Below, in pieces: positions 47,180-60,448 of a stretch of 64,000 bases of DNA. Position 1 is the first letter of the stretch. The number at the start of each line of letters is the position of its first letter. The stretch comes from Ophiodon elongatus (lineage: Eukaryota; Chordata; Actinopteri; Perciformes; Hexagrammidae): contig JACSYO010000427.1 in the NCBI GenBank assembly GCA_016806645.1, positions 1,512,001 to 1,576,000 on the forward strand. Reading direction: 5' to 3'. A program made the position numbers and the translations under genes. Under the pieces are notes generated by a model, which ran no database searches, had not been told where the DNA came from, and worked only from the letters and a program-made list of their open reading frames with translations.

Positions 47180-47266
47180 GTGATGATGAGAGTTAGAGCT
47201 AACAGCAACCAATTAATCTTTTATGGTGCACGTGTTCTTGCTTTTGTTAGGTCTGCTCCGTGAAAT
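47180..47266 (+). other. weak exon-like segment after a strong acceptor
   Basis: CTGTATTCCCTTCCCTTCGC then TGCTGCAG is an excellent acceptor. The frame after it (VMMRVRANSNQLIFYG...) is open to a TGA at about 47264. The stretch carries CCAATTAATC, a homeodomain-type site. No polyadenylation signal is close, so this may simply be part of a regulatory element. Confidence 0.12.
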
Positions 47267-47648
47267 TGTATGAGACTTGCAGCTGTACAAAAGAGAGCTG
47301 GTGACACTTTCATCCTCTTTGCCTTCCTCCTCCTCTCCACTTTTCATTCTCATACTTTGTGAGCAAACAGCTGGGCTTTTTCCCCCGCAAAAGCTATCAT
47401 TACTGCAGCCTACAGGCATGAGAGCAGCTCTCCAAATCGCTGATGGAAGCCCAGCTAGCCGAGTCAGAGTGGGAGATGAGATTGCACTGGCGATGTGAGT
47501 ACAAGGGAGGGGAGGGGGATGATGGCTATCGGATGATAAACACACAGAACCACACATCCATGCACGCATGCAGGTACAGAAGGGTATGACATGAGGCAAT
47601 ACAAGTGCCCGTGTTTTATCTTCATTTAGGCCGTCTCTCCCATCGTTT

Positions 47649-47777
<129 letters not shown>

Positions 47778-47779
47778 CT

Positions 47780-50700
47780 AATCACCCATCTGGAGCAGCA
47801 TTTCCCAGGTCTGGATGACAAAGCGCCCATGCCCACAAATATAGGCTAATGCTCTTCTCAACAAAAGGCTTAGGCTGCATTACAGCCAAAACAGACAGGT
47901 CTAAAAAGAGGGAGGGGTGGCTTATGACCTGGCTCAGACAAGCATGGACAGGGGAGGAAGCAAGTGACATCACAGATAAGGGTGATGTACTAAGGCTAGC
48001 TGCTAGTGGCTACATGAAGCTGACATGTCTGTACGTGCACTCGATTTCAATAGCGGCTCCCCGAGTCAAGGGCATGGAGAGGGCAGAGCCAAAACAGTAG
48101 AGGGAGGAAAAGAAAACATTTCAATGTGACTAGACTAGTTTGTGAAGTGAAAAATCCGGTGTGGCTTACCCACAGGGCTTTGCTGAAACCCTCTCGTTGT
48201 TAAATATTAGCGCGTTAGCAGTGGCAGGTGCTAGCCCTGGCCTCTCGGTGCAGTCCATTGGGAGGCTAGGGCTTAGCCTCCAAATGCCTCAACCACTGTG
48301 AAAGACGGTTTCCCTAGCAGGGGCTTGTTACTGGCTGTCATGATCCAGGTAAGTCTGCGAATTGTGAGAGGGGCCTGATGCTACCAAAGCCAGGTTCAGA
48401 ATGTGGGATGAGGTTGGATCAGAGCCAGGGGCCATTAGCGAGCCGTGTGTCTGACACAACGGGCAGAACACAACATTTTCAAAAAGGCGTAGAAGGACTT
48501 GAGCGGCGCCGTGGTGAAGAGTGCAAGGCAGCTGTTTCATTCAGGCGCTCTGATAACAACTCCCGGTCCAGATTGGCTACTCCAAACAGGGCAGGGGAAA
48601 GCAAGGCAGCAAGACTACAAATCACTTCTTCGATAGTCTACACTGAGCTAAGCAAAACAAACTAGGGCTCTGGCATTCTCTCAGTCATTTCTTAGCTGAT
48701 GAAGCCCCTTGTGATTCGATGCGTGCTGCTGTAAAGAATTTTAAAGCACGTGCATGGATTTAGATTAATGTGCATCCTTACAAAAGGGCATATGACAGTA
48801 TGGTTAATAAGCAGAAAACACTTAAGCTATCAGGAAGGGCCAGCAGTATGAACAGACAACGATCTAGCTAATAGCCCTCGCCATATCATTTACGGTACAG
48901 AACTTAGCCAAAGGCAGAATCACACACTGGCTCCAAAGACAGAAGAAGGGAGAGTTTGTCTATTCAAGAGATAACATCCTAAGAATACTTTCTCAAGGGG
49001 CGAGTCTTTGCTTTCACTGTGTATAAGAAAACAACAAGTGCATCTATTATAAGAGTTGGGAAAGAAAACTCGGAGTTATTCAATCCTCCATTTCCACTTA
49101 ATCCTTAGATATAGCTACCAAACAAAGCTTGAGCGAAATGGCACTTCACCTTGACGGCACAGGCGGTCTTCTGTTTTGCAAAGAAAATCTTGACAATGTG
49201 ACTCATTTCAATTATAAATCTGTGGAAGTGATTTAAAATACTGGTGGAAAACAATCTAGCTTTAAATGGTGCTTGATCTTAATCAGACGCAGATTCAAGT
49301 GGACTGTCCACCTATCACATACTGACCATTACAATCACCAAAAACAACAAGCTTTTACATCTGTGACTCTGGCTCAGTCCCATTAAAAACCCATCACACC
49401 CACTACCGCCACGCTACGCTTACTGCGCACAAAACCCATTGCTATAATTGGCTCCACTGCAGCCCTTTCCGACTCTGGACGGCCAAGCGGCAAATGCACA
49501 AAAAAAAAAAACCTCTGCAGTAACTGGAAGAGATCCAAACTCCAGTCATGTCTCAGTGACAATCAAGCATGACAAATTATTTCCAAACATGGGGAAGAAG
49601 TGAAAACACCAGGACTGTTCCAATCAGACGGGAGAGAAATAAGGGATCAAACAGAAAAGGAGGTGAAACAAAACATTGTTCATAGCCTGCTTCGGGAGGC
49701 TAATGATGATGGCACCCCTCCAGGTGACAACACACACTCCATCATTCCACAAAAACAGACAGAAAGGTGCGGTTGTGAGGCGGCTCTGTTGTTTTACAGG
49801 GACCGCAGCGAGGGCCACAACCATGTCATTACCCCAGCCAACGAAGAAGAGGAGGCCCAGAGCCTGGTATGCTGAGACTTTCCAGGAGAGTGGAGAGAGC
49901 AGTGTTTGACAATGAGAGAAAGATAAACAGAAAGCTGGGGGGGGAATAGAGTTCGACTGTGAATGTGTACGAAAGTGTGATTGAATCAAGTGTGTGTGCC
50001 ATAAAGGCTCAGCTCTAGTTTGAGCCAGCGCCGTGGAGATGTTTGTCATACCAGAACGAGGAGCGTGTCTGGACTAGGACAAGACTGAAAGAAAATGCTA
50101 GCGGGGCCCTAAGGCTCTCAGACACTGAATGAGTGTGTTCTGTTGAAGAGAGAGGGCAGTGTGTTTTCAAAGACCGACTTGCAAACTCATGATTTGAGGG
50201 AAGGGGGAGCTTGCTTAAGGGCAATCATTAATATGAAACAGAAAAGGAAATTGCAAATGAGAGCGAAGGGCAGGATGGGAAGCTGTTTATTGAAAAAAAA
50301 AAAGAAAAGAAGTGTACTTTATAAGCAAAGTAACTAATCATCACCAGCAAGAGACAATAGAAACTCACAATCAGTCATAATTGTTTCTTGGTGTGACAGG
50401 ACTGCAGATAAAGGAAAAACTATAATTGATATTCTGAACTGAATTTTGTTAATTAAAGCACTGATTATTCTGCTAAACATACTTCGACAAACAGAGGCGC
50501 AGCACTGGCCTTTAGAAAAGGCACTTGCATAGCGTTAAACTGAATTCCTTGGAGACCAACGTTTTTTGGCAGCGCTGTTGTCGGGGGATCAGGACGTTCA
50601 ATGATATGTAAACAAACACAAAAACGGGAGAGTGGTTTGCACAAGAGACAATCCCCAAACCAAGCATTTTTTATTTGTTTTCTCCAATAAATGTCAAGCT

Positions 50701-51223
50701 TTATTAATTGATTGAGCCTGAGAGGGATAGACAGAGAGCGGAGAGAGGCAACGGAAGTGTGAAGCAGTGTGTGGACTAATTGTGATTTCATCCATCTCTG
50801 CTCACGGGAGAACTTAATGCCAAAACCTCACACCAACAACTCTGAATAGCAACAAAAATAAGCCTAAAAAAAAAAAAACCTCATGTCGGAAAAGTTTACA
50901 GAGGAAAAAAAGTGCCCTGTAATTACTGCAGCATATCTGTGGACTGAAGGGTTTGTGGATTAGAAAGGTTGGACACTGAACAAAAGGGGACCTTGGCTTA
51001 CTGAGAGCCTGGTCCGGGCATACAGGGGCGAGAGTTGAAGACAGCACACTTAATGGAAGTGACAGTCAGCAGATACGCGCCAGTCCCATCTACCCGCAGC
51101 CTCCTCCTCTGGCGGCCCGGAAAAGAAAGGGAAAATAAAATAAAAAAAACACACCCTTCCCCCCCCACCATCTACAGATTACACACAATGCACCCTAACA
51201 TACCAGCAGAGAGAGAGAGAGGG

Positions 51224-51263
<40 letters not shown>

Positions 51264-51985
51264 TGGGGGGGAGTGAATAGACAGGGAGTGCTGCCAGGGC
51301 CTACTTTTAGATAGCGTGGTTATCAGCGGGAAAAGGAGAGGGAGAAACAAAGAGGAAGTTTACTGGCGTCGTTTTATCTGGAAGGGCATTAAACTGAGAG
51401 GCACACAGGGGACGAGGCAGCGAGAGTAAAGAGAAAGACCATTCAGAGGGAAGGGAGAAACTGTCCAAAGTCAGGCAACCTTCAGAAGCGTCCTGTGTCT
51501 CTAACTCACAGTCACACGCACACACGTTGCCCTTGGCTGAAAGTCATCCCTGGTTCATGGTTGCTGGCTTTGATAGGAGCCCGGGCCCTGGAACGAGTTA
51601 CTAACGACCCGAAGAGCAGCTCGTCGGGCGTTTGGTGCAGATGATATGCAGCGAGAGAGGCTGTCACTGGGATGGAAACTGAATGTGGCCTTTGATAAAA
51701 CACTCAAAGCGGGATGAAAACCGAACAAGAGGAAGGCCGCCCATTAGGCCGTGATCGAAAGAAGGGGAAATACAGAGGGCCAGACTACGGGGACTGGGGG
51801 GTAATTCCGTGGCTCCGTGTGCTGTCCTTGACCCTGTCAGATGGGGCTGAGGCCCGTGGTGAGAAAGAGCATTAGGGCACACTGCCCCCCAGGTGTGAGC
51901 TGGAGAGGGATGAGAGGCATGTTGATGAGGGGACCACACCTGCAGCACCAAGGCAGCCCGCCGGAGCCCACTAATCAGAGAACTT
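47780..51985. other. long non-coding stretch
   Basis: Unique sequence with an A11 run at 49500, an A-rich patch at 50293 and GA/GT tracts at 51209-51259. A minus-strand donor-like CTGTGG|GTAAGC lies at 48168 without a partner. Frames are short and unrecognised. Confidence 0.45.
51226..51259 (+). repeat. (GT)17 microsatellite with GA lead-in
   Basis: Short (GA)n at 51209-51221 is followed by a GT array. Confidence 0.96.
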
Positions 51986-51989
51986 AGCC

Positions 51990-52260
51990 ACTGACCTCTC
52001 CACAGGCTCGATACCTTTTAATGAGATCCATGCCTTTGATTCGTCTCGCCGCCCGGAGGGCGAGAGCGATCGCGCATACGCTCCTCAGACACACACATCA
52101 ACTTTGCCAACTGTAGATGGACACTTTCGCATCCACACACTGCCGTGGAGGCTGACGCGAGAGACCTGTACACAGTTGAAATAATGAGCGCTCCGTAATC
52201 CACAATGGCCGAGGGCTCTCGCGTGTGTACACGCATGCACAGGGGAAGTGGACCCACAAT
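51990..52260. promoter_or_regulatory. candidate conserved, CpG-containing block
   Basis: ACCTTTTAATGAGATCC, GATTCGTCTCGCCGCCC, GGCGAGAGCGATCGCGC, GAAATAATGAGCGCTCC and CGTAATCCACAATGG lie in unique sequence. The number of CpGs is unusual for methylated vertebrate intergenic DNA. No splice pair is recognised. Confidence 0.3.
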
Positions 52261-52619
52261 GATGGACTGTAACAAGCACTGCCTGAGAACTAAAACGAAA
52301 GCAAGCTAATCAGCACACACAAGGACACACAGAACCACACTGGCATACGCTGAGCCCGGCTCAAGGTCACAACACCCGCCTTGTTAAGAGAGGGCCGAGG
52401 GAGGTGCAGGTGAGATTGGATCCAGACATGCTTGCTCACAGATAGAATTGAATTATTGATCAGCCAACAGATTGTGTTATGAGGAATTCATGGATTCATG
52501 CCTTGGCGGTCCAGCTCCCCTCAGGCTGAAAGACAGTGTGTGGACTCACTGTACATGTATACATTCGCGTGTCTGTGCGCGTGCACACGTGTGCCGGGGG
52601 AAGCCTAGTGGGGAGCAGG

Positions 52620-53030
52620 TAACGCTGGTCGAAGCTCGAATTATGAACCATGGGCAGAGTGGGCAGTGTGAGCTCGCACTTAGGCAAGACAGCGCAAACA
52701 GTGAATCGATCAAGCTGGCTCTTGGGCGACGCGTACAGCAGGAAGGCCTCACCCCGGCTGCGCTGAGAGAGCTTTAACTGCTCACACACTGAGTGGCTTT
52801 TTCATTAGCACTCAGGCAACAGCGCAATCCTGAGCTCCTAATACCAGCAATGGTCAGAGAGGAAATGGGATTTTTATTCATCTAAGCTCAACGGGGTGGT
52901 CTGCCGCTGCTAATAATGCACTGAAATACAGGCCCTCATTTTCCGTTACCAGCATCAACATTAGCCAAGATGAGGCGCATGCCATTAGACAAAAGGTTGG
53001 ACTATATTCTGTCATGAGGCTGTGCTACCT
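52620..53030. promoter_or_regulatory. candidate conserved regulatory block
   Basis: CTCGAATTATGAACC, GTGAATCGATCAAGC, GGGATTTTTATTCATC, GCTGCTAATAATGCACTG and ATCAACATTAGCC make a long unique block. The plus frame through its first part (52472-52777) is unrecognised. Confidence 0.3.
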
Positions 53031-55245
53031 AAAAGCCCACTTTAACCCAGAAACTTTTCAACACTTCCTTAAAGACGATCCGGAGCACGAGGACCTGGAC
53101 GGAGTGACCGAACGGTTTCTTATTATAACCTAGTTCCTTTAAAAAAATTTAAAAATTAAAAAAAAAGTCTAGCCAGTTCATGCTGATCTGTGCCTGAGTT
53201 TTTAGGACACATCACCATCACTAGTGTGTCAAAAGCTAACCTGACTGCTACGATAAAAACAGTCACAGATTTATGGTCACACGCTGTGGGCCTCACAAAG
53301 ATCCCGTGAGTCACAACATCACAGACGTAGATGAAACCCCCGCTAACTTCAATCCTGTCCAACAGACACTCTCTCACTCGGAAGTACACCATATGAATTC
53401 TCTTGTTTCTGGGAATCAGGACTTTAGTTTCGTTTATATCTTATGTGCAGAACAGATGTGAGGTTTTAGCATGCTGCTGAACAATCAAGTCGGAAGGTGG
53501 GGAGACGCATCAGCACCCATTGGGAGGAAGATGTTAGTAGATTTTTTCCATTACCCAAAGAGGAGACAAACTCTGTATGACTAATTATACAACAGACACA
53601 GAGAAATGCATTACGACATCCCGACGGCAGGGCAAAAACAAGAGACCGAAAGTGAAACAGAACAGAATCTTGTTAAAAATAAGAGCACAGGCTAAGGGGG
53701 GGGGACGTTGTCAGTGGAAGTGTACTGTAGATATCAACAGGGAGGACAACGGCGATATATTAATGGAGGTCTGGAGTGGTGGATAAATGGCAACTCCGGT
53801 CTGGTCGCGCCACCAGTCGGCACCGGTCCAGAAGCAAACAAGCAGCGCCACACTGACATGGCCTCTTACACCCCACTTTGCTTCAATCTGTTATTTGAAA
53901 GCAGCACACTTCTCCTCCATAACCAACTGAACGAGGATGAAAGGAAAACGGGGTAAATGTCTCCTGGTGAGACTTGTGTGATTCGGGGACCCAATTTGGC
54001 AGCTTGTTTTCTGTAAACATTGTGACTGCAGCTTGTTTTCAGAGAACGCACTCGCCAGCAGCATTAAGCCGTTCGCAGTGCGGGGAGGAAAGAGACAAGG
54101 TCTTGGTAATAAGGTTCTCTAACCCCAGCAGCAGATCTACTCAAGCTAATGACTGTAATTAAAGAGCCCAGCTCCACGGAGGGATCAATGACGTGGGATC
54201 AGCCCAGACAGGACGTGGAATAGACGTAGCTAAAGCAGAAGGAAGCGACCACAGGGCTGACTTTAAAAACTTACAGGCTGTACAAATGGGAGGCTGAGTG
54301 GTAGGCCGGCATGTGTTATGAGGGCCTGTAAATATTTAGGCATTCTTACAGGGGCATGTGGCTACGACTCTGATGTCATTTCTCCAAGGCCTGTCATTTG
54401 CTTTAGTTAGAGGCTGAGAACCGAGTGTGGAGCAACTATAAACACCGATCTGTGAAAACGGGAAACAGAGTGTCACAGGATAAAAATGAATCATGCAAGA
54501 AGTGCAAGATATCTGTATTGACCATCAAATGTCTGACTCACTGTCTACACAATAGGGAAGAGAAAGAAAAAAAGAAAGCCACATCTACGTGATTTGCAGA
54601 CACCAGCATAAAATATATCTAACAACTTCCTTTTTTTGGCATATAAAGTTGAGAGGGCATACCGAAACCGGGCAGCTCTGAGGCTGCCCAGATGAGTCAG
54701 TGAGGAATAATGCATGTCATCACGACTGCGTGAATAGGAGAGTGAGGCTGGGGGGCAAGCGCAGACATAGAGCCATGATGGCACCTCCACAGATCTGCAT
54801 TTTAGAAGACAGCTCTGAGCCCCAAGCAGGTTTGAAGCACCAGGATTAATATCCACCGAGTAAGAGAAGACAAAAGAATAAAGTTGGGGGGGTGGGGAGG
54901 GGGGGGGGGGTTATGGAGTCCGAGAGAATGGATAGAGAGAGACTTTGTCCTGCTGATAAAGGGAACCAGACAGTGTGTTCAGAGATGGAGTCGTTAACAT
55001 AAACAGGAAGTTATAAACACAAGGGCAGTGGGCAATTTCACATTGCTCCAGCACAAAAGTTGTGGTTGGCTGATCAGGCATAGCTAACATTCCTGTTAGA
55101 TCACGACCAAGCCAGAGAGGTGTACACTCCTACAGGTCTGCCACAATGCCCCAACTCAACAAGGTCAATGTCAAAGCTAAAGCCTGACTCATACTAATGC
55201 CCTCCATGAGCCTGCAAACCAAAAGAAAACAACTAAATGTGACAA
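53030..55245. other. long non-coding stretch
   Basis: G-rich tract at 54886-54911, A/T patch at 53140-53165. Otherwise unique. A 103-codon minus frame at 54545-54856 is unrecognised. Confidence 0.45.
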
Positions 55246-55249
55246 AGCT

Positions 55250-55440
55250 CGCCACCAGACTGGATTATTTTCACTGTTGTAGTGCATATTTTCCGCTGAG
55301 GTCGTTTCCGTTTTGCTGTTTTTATTGCAGATTTCATTTGTTTTTCTGCTTATATTCTACTCGTTTTTTTCCCTGCCTCTACTGCTGCACTGGGCGACTG
55401 ATTTCCCCATAGGGATCAATAAAAAAAAAAAGAAGCCTCA
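55250..55440 (+). repeat. probable LINE-like 3' end
   Basis: T-rich sequence is followed by GATTTCCCCATAGGGATCAA and TAAAAAAAAAAAG, the typical fish retroposon 3' end with an A-rich tail. It is in opposite orientation to the similar tail at 45601-45670. No reverse-transcriptase coding sequence is present, so it is a 5'-truncated copy. Confidence 0.55.
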
Positions 55441-56700
55441 AACTTATCTTTTAAAAAAACAGTTAAATCCCACCTCAAACATTAGCAACCACAAATTTTA
55501 GCGACCAGTGGTCACTACAAAATGTCAGCCCCTAAGGTTGAGGCAGTGTTATTACTGCTGCCCGAGACTACTGGCACAGTAAAATGGTCTGTCAGTTTAC
55601 AGATGAAGCAACAGAGCCAGTGGCATTTAACTAGATTCTCAGTAACTTTAACAATTGCTGTATGAACAGATTTTAATAGGTCCCTCTTGGATCATAGGCT
55701 ACCGAAAGGCCACGATACCCACCTCATTTACCAGAGACAAGGACATGACACTGACTGAGAAATGATTTCATTTTCATACGCCATTTCATTATGGACTGTA
55801 ATAAAGGCAGACAACCTTGCCTTGGCTGTATTATCCCAGCTTGATAATAACACTGTAGATCAAGTATAGATGCATACGCCTGTTTGTGTTATTTGCAGCT
55901 GAATGAGAAACATCTCAGATACAGTTAAATGTGAACTTTACACTTTCATTTCATTCATTCAGCATTGGTTTTTTTATTTTAATGGCCGACAGCAACTGAG
56001 TGCTAAAACAGGCCTGCAGGCTTCACACCGGGAACCTCAGGTATGTATGATGAACATCTCATCTTTCCCCCACGAAACCTGGCCTGACTTCTAATTTGGA
56101 TTGAAACAGACAAGCAAGAGATAGACACCCAATATCCAGCAGTGCTGCCACCCCCATGTCCACTTCCAGCTGCCAGCAGGTTTCAGCAGATGCCAGAGAT
56201 AATAAGGACAGCATATGTTTCCTCAAGATCTAATGCCGTATTGCATAACTCTGCCTGCAGAATTCATGTCATTGTTTCTAAAAGTTAGTCAATTCAATTA
56301 TGAGGTTATAATGTCAAGACAATTTCAATGGTCAAATTAAAAATGTAAATACGAACACAAAAACCTTTCCAAAAATCGACTAATATTAATATATTCGTGG
56401 GGCAAATGCAACATAACTCACGTGTTTTCATAGGATTCAAGATTTCATGCCATTTAAAATTGTAAATGGAGGGACTCACACACAAATGCCTGGCAGGTCA
56501 TCTACAATTCCCCCGTTTTAAATATGTAAAAGCGCATAAATAAATAGCTGTTGCTAGCATTATGGTAATTCCAGTGGTAAACATTTGACTACTTTTCCAA
56601 TCAGTTGTTCATGCCAACTAAGGGGCAGTCTCTGGTTTAGATACAATGACGCATGTGTGGATTTTTTACAGCACCATGTATTTATAATAAGTTAGACTCT
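55441..56700. other. non-coding stretch
   Basis: AT-leaning unique sequence. TGAACTTTACACTTTC and AACTAATATTAATATATTCG type motifs are scattered. Nothing defined. Confidence 0.45.
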
Positions 56701-56760
56701 CACAGACCATTACTCCGAGTCTTCCTCAGTTTGCCACACCTTCTCTCTTTGCTCTCTCAG

Positions 56761-56898
56761 GTTGGTGTGACCTTCATCTCCAGCTGCCACCAGTGCACTG
56801 ACCCTTCATGCATCTGTCATCCGCCAGTCCTGGCTGAGGTTCATATTCGGCACTACATAATTAATCGCCCAGCATGCATACAAAAAAAAAAAATGTAA
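56761..56898 (+). other. weak terminal-exon-like segment
   Basis: CACACCTTCTCTCTTTGCTC then TCTCAG is a strong acceptor. The following frame (VGVTFISSCHQCTDPSCICH...) is open for 45 codons to TAA at 56896, overlapping AATAAA at 56897. The C-x2-C...C-x-C-H spacing could bind metal but fits no known finger. The frame's end runs into an A-rich tract, and the block contains CATAATTAATCGCCC, so a conserved element beside simple repeat is the alternative. Confidence 0.15.
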
Positions 56899-56912
56899 TA
56901 AAAAAAAAAAAA
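56882..56912 (+). repeat. A-rich tract
   Basis: Two runs of 11 and 13 A flank TGTAAT. Confidence 0.9.
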
Positions 56913-57094
56913 GAAGAGGGCCAATACTTGACTGCAACAACCATATTAACATAAACCAGCTGGATGTCATATTAGCTGTAAAGCAGAGGTGATAATTAAA
57001 AATGATCTTGGCATGCAGGAGTAAATTGGTCAGTTTGAGGATTAACTGTGAAATGACTTGGGTAAGAATGAATTGCACCCTCTGGTGCCTTAGC

Positions 57095-57770
57095 TAGGAT
57101 TAAATGGTACTCAACATGGAGCAACTCTCAGTTATGAACAAAAAGTGCGGTGAAAATGCATTACAGGTGGAATAAGTGGCTCCACACAGTTTCCATTATT
57201 CCTCAGCTCCTCTAAGCCTGAGTCCATTTAACCAAAGTCTCTGTGAGAGAGATGTATCACGACCAAATCCTGCACAGGAACCCTCGATTAGCGCAGGCAT
57301 AAAGCGTCCACTCATCTCCGACGTGTTAAAGTCTGGAGAGATCTTTGAATCGTCTTTATATCACACACCAGAGGAGCCGGAGTAAACAGCAGCCCGTCAC
57401 ATTACGCTGATTGAAGCAGGCACGACCAACTTCCCTATGAAGTGTTTAAATGGATAGCGTTTGGAAAGCGATACGTGCCAGCCTTCAATTACCAAAGCAG
57501 AAAAATAAATTAGCTCCACGCTCTCTTTTCTGCTGCCAATACATGCCTTGAGAAGAAAGCGGCCGACTGAGATTTCCCAGGATAGGAATCAAGGTGACCC
57601 CCTCGCTCTCATCGCTGCTGATTCGTTTTCAGATAGCCGCTTCTGTGGCGTCTGGCTGAAACGAAGTGAACTTTTGCCAGTGGCCTGAGCTGGTTGACAT
57701 GCCTCCATTGAGCAGGTAGCATCAAAAGCCTCGGCGCTGCTATGTGTCTGTGTCAGCCTGTCAGTTCAGC
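57095..57770. promoter_or_regulatory. large candidate conserved regulatory block
   Basis: About 675 bases are free of simple repeats, with CGTCCACTCATCTCCG, CGTCTTTATATCACAC, ATTACGCTGATTGAAGC, CTTCAATTACCAAAGC, GAAAAATAAATTAGCTCC and GCTGATTCGTTTTCAG. CpG content is above its surroundings. It is the longest uninterrupted enhancer-like stretch in the window and lies about 4 kb inside the inferred minus-strand 5' exon. Confidence 0.35.
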
Positions 57771-57774
57771 CTCC

Positions 57775-59945
57775 ATGGGGAAGTGGGCGAGGAGACTGAG
57801 GCAGATATCTGTATTGTGTATCCATCACGAGAGTTCAGTCCTCGGCTATGCAACCCTACGTCTGCTGATAACATGCCTTTTGAACAGCAATGGAGACCAT
57901 GTTTACCTCTGGGTTGACTTTTTAATTTCATTTTTTAACCTCTCTAAACCTCACATCACGTCAACTGTCTCTCTCTCTTTAAATAAAAAAAATATATTTC
58001 TCATTTCTCGTTCAGAACATCCTGCCCACAACCTCTCAACCGAGCAATTAAGGCAGCTCCCTCCCCACGTGAATCATTTATCTCTTTCAGGAGCGTGAGC
58101 ATGTTTACAATATTCATCATGTTCCTCTTACTCAGGCTCCGAGCACAGTATAGGGAAGAGACACAGCGGTTAAAGGTAGACGTGAGGGCAGCAGCGGGGG
58201 GTGGGGGAGGGAAACCAGCATGACTTGGCGGGGAAGAAAGTAAGCCACGACGGGTTGAGTGCACGGCGTGGTCGGTCATGGACATGAGATGAAAGACAGT
58301 GTGGGTTTGAGAACGTGTCACGGTTGTTTTTACGAGGTAAAAGTGCACCCTGCTGAGATGAAACTTGACCATAAAATCTGCCGCTGAAGGGCCTTGGTTG
58401 GAAACCTGCGGACGGGGAAGGTTAACCTCTGGATTGCAGTGAATCTAAAAAGGGGGATTGGTTGCCATCTTCTTCAACAGAGCCCATCCTCGTAGCCTGC
58501 TGCTTGGGGAAGGAAGCATGCGAATTAGCATGATCACACCTCGTCGGTCTGTCTTACGTCAGCTTTGTCTTCTCGGATCTCGAGCACACAGAAAGGGGAG
58601 AAGTGTGGAGTGGCGAGGGCTCGGCGTGTGAAGTACAAACAAAGCCACATCAGAGGAGGAGAGCGGGGGCAAAGAGAGGAACGCTGCTGAGGGGACAGTT
58701 TAGGACAAGGTTGTGAAGTCCAAGGGCGAGGGTGGCAGCTGCAAAACCCAAGGCGGAAATAAGATCGGGAATCCACCTCACCATGACGTCCCTTCGTCGT
58801 AGGATAATCCCCGAGACGTGAAAAGACAAGCCTATCGCCAATCTGAAGGAAAATCTCTATTCCCCAGATTCTTCAGCCGTCTAATTCCAAGCATGACACG
58901 CTCTTCACGCATCTGCCCACAGTCCCCTGAACTCTGTGTACTTTAGATAAGCAAGAGGAACACGGTGATGCATATGGGTCTTTCTCATGAGCGCCACACC
59001 CATTTTATGACCAACAAGTTGAAAGTCCAGTCCACGGAGGGAGAATGTTGGTGAAACAGTGGCCAACAGTCCGCTTTCCAAAGCCTAAACCAGGTCTAGC
59101 AAACACGGCAACATGATGATGATTTACATTACATCGTGTTCTTAAATAGGGTCAGGATAGAAAAAGATTAACTAGCAAATTTCAAATGAACCACATGGTC
59201 GGCTAGCATTACACACTATTATTGTTGCTGCTCGCGTATCAGTTCTTTTAATGCCGTTTGGCTGTTTGAAAGCTGCAGACAGGAAGCATGGGATTGCTTG
59301 TTGCTTGCAAGGATTATGGTTTTATTTTCAAAATGAAATTGACAGAAGTCAGTAATCCAATGCAAAGCAAACAAAAGGAGACTGGGGGACGAGTTCAAAT
59401 TCATTTGACCTCAAAAATATTACAGCGCTCTCTGAAATGCGGCACACGCTTCCAGGAGAGGACATAGTTTAAAGAGCTGGACACCAAAAAAAGAACACAA
59501 CGAACTTTGGCTCGCCTAAAACATGTAGCAGCTTAACAGCCGAGTGCTCACTACCTCCATTCCTCAGTTGGTCAGAGGCTATTTTACTGGATCCAAAAAT
59601 ACACTGAGTGGATCTCACCACAAAGTTTCATTTCCAGAGCCAGCATGGAGGGGTGGGGTGGGATTCATGGAAATGCCTGCTTTGTTGTTGTTATACTTTC
59701 TCGGTTTCCCTGGTATTAAAGAGTGTCAGAGTGTTCGTTCTGCTTTTTGGATTGTTTTGCAGAATCCTGAAACACAAAACATGACCTGAATAAGAAATGA
59801 CGAAGAAGCGTGGAGCGCTCGTCTTCTTCACCCTCACGGGGAGCAGGAGAAAACATTTATCACTACTCTCTTCTGCGCAGATAAGGTGTCTCTATTTATT
59901 CAGAGTGGAAGAGATAAACCCTGAATGAAGCATTGTGGGGCAGAG
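57775..59945. other. non-coding stretch
   Basis: Pyrimidine-rich near 57960, G-rich near 58195-58210, and a GCGAATTAGCATGATCACAC block near 58520. Frames are short or overlapping. Nothing recognised. Confidence 0.45.
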
Positions 59946-59946
59946 T

Positions 59947-59950
<4 letters not shown>

Positions 59951-59994
<44 letters not shown>
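59951..59994 (+). repeat. (GA)22 microsatellite
   Basis: Perfect GA array. Possible triplex-forming. Confidence 0.97.
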
Positions 59995-59999
<5 letters not shown>

Positions 60000-60057
60000 A
60001 GGAAGGAGATGGTGGACAGAGGGAAAAGACAAGGAAGCAGCTTGGTTTTTCAATCGC

Positions 60058-60058
<1 letters not shown>

Positions 60059-60115
<57 letters not shown>
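60059..60115 (+). repeat. (TG)28 microsatellite
   Basis: Perfect TG array 65 bases after the GA array. Confidence 0.97.
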
Positions 60116-60117
<2 letters not shown>

Positions 60118-60196
60118 ATGTGAGCCGATGGCATCTTTTGGACAACCATCCTCGCTCAGTTAGGAGACTGGAGGTTGACCCCCTGGCTCCAGCTCC

Positions 60197-60242
60197 CCAC
60201 CACCACCACCACCAGCACCACCAGCACCACCAGCACCACCAG
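60197..60242 (+). repeat. (CACCAC/CAGCACCAC)n trinucleotide tract
   Basis: CACCACCAC units pass into 9-base CAGCACCAC units. A coding reading would give Thr/Ser or His/Gln runs, but there is no gene context. Confidence 0.93.
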
Positions 60243-60448
60243 CCTTCCCTGCCTCCACGTGCCCCCTTTGACTGCACTAATCCATCCCCACTACGAGATT
60301 GCTTGTATAAGGTTATCTAATAGGAATAATCCCCAGGAGACGGAGCATCCGATGTACAGTAGGTCTGCGCGCAGCGGAAGATGGCAGGGGGCTGGGAATA
60401 TTAAAAAGAGGAGGATTTAGCGAGACAACAAGGCAAGTACAGTGGTCG

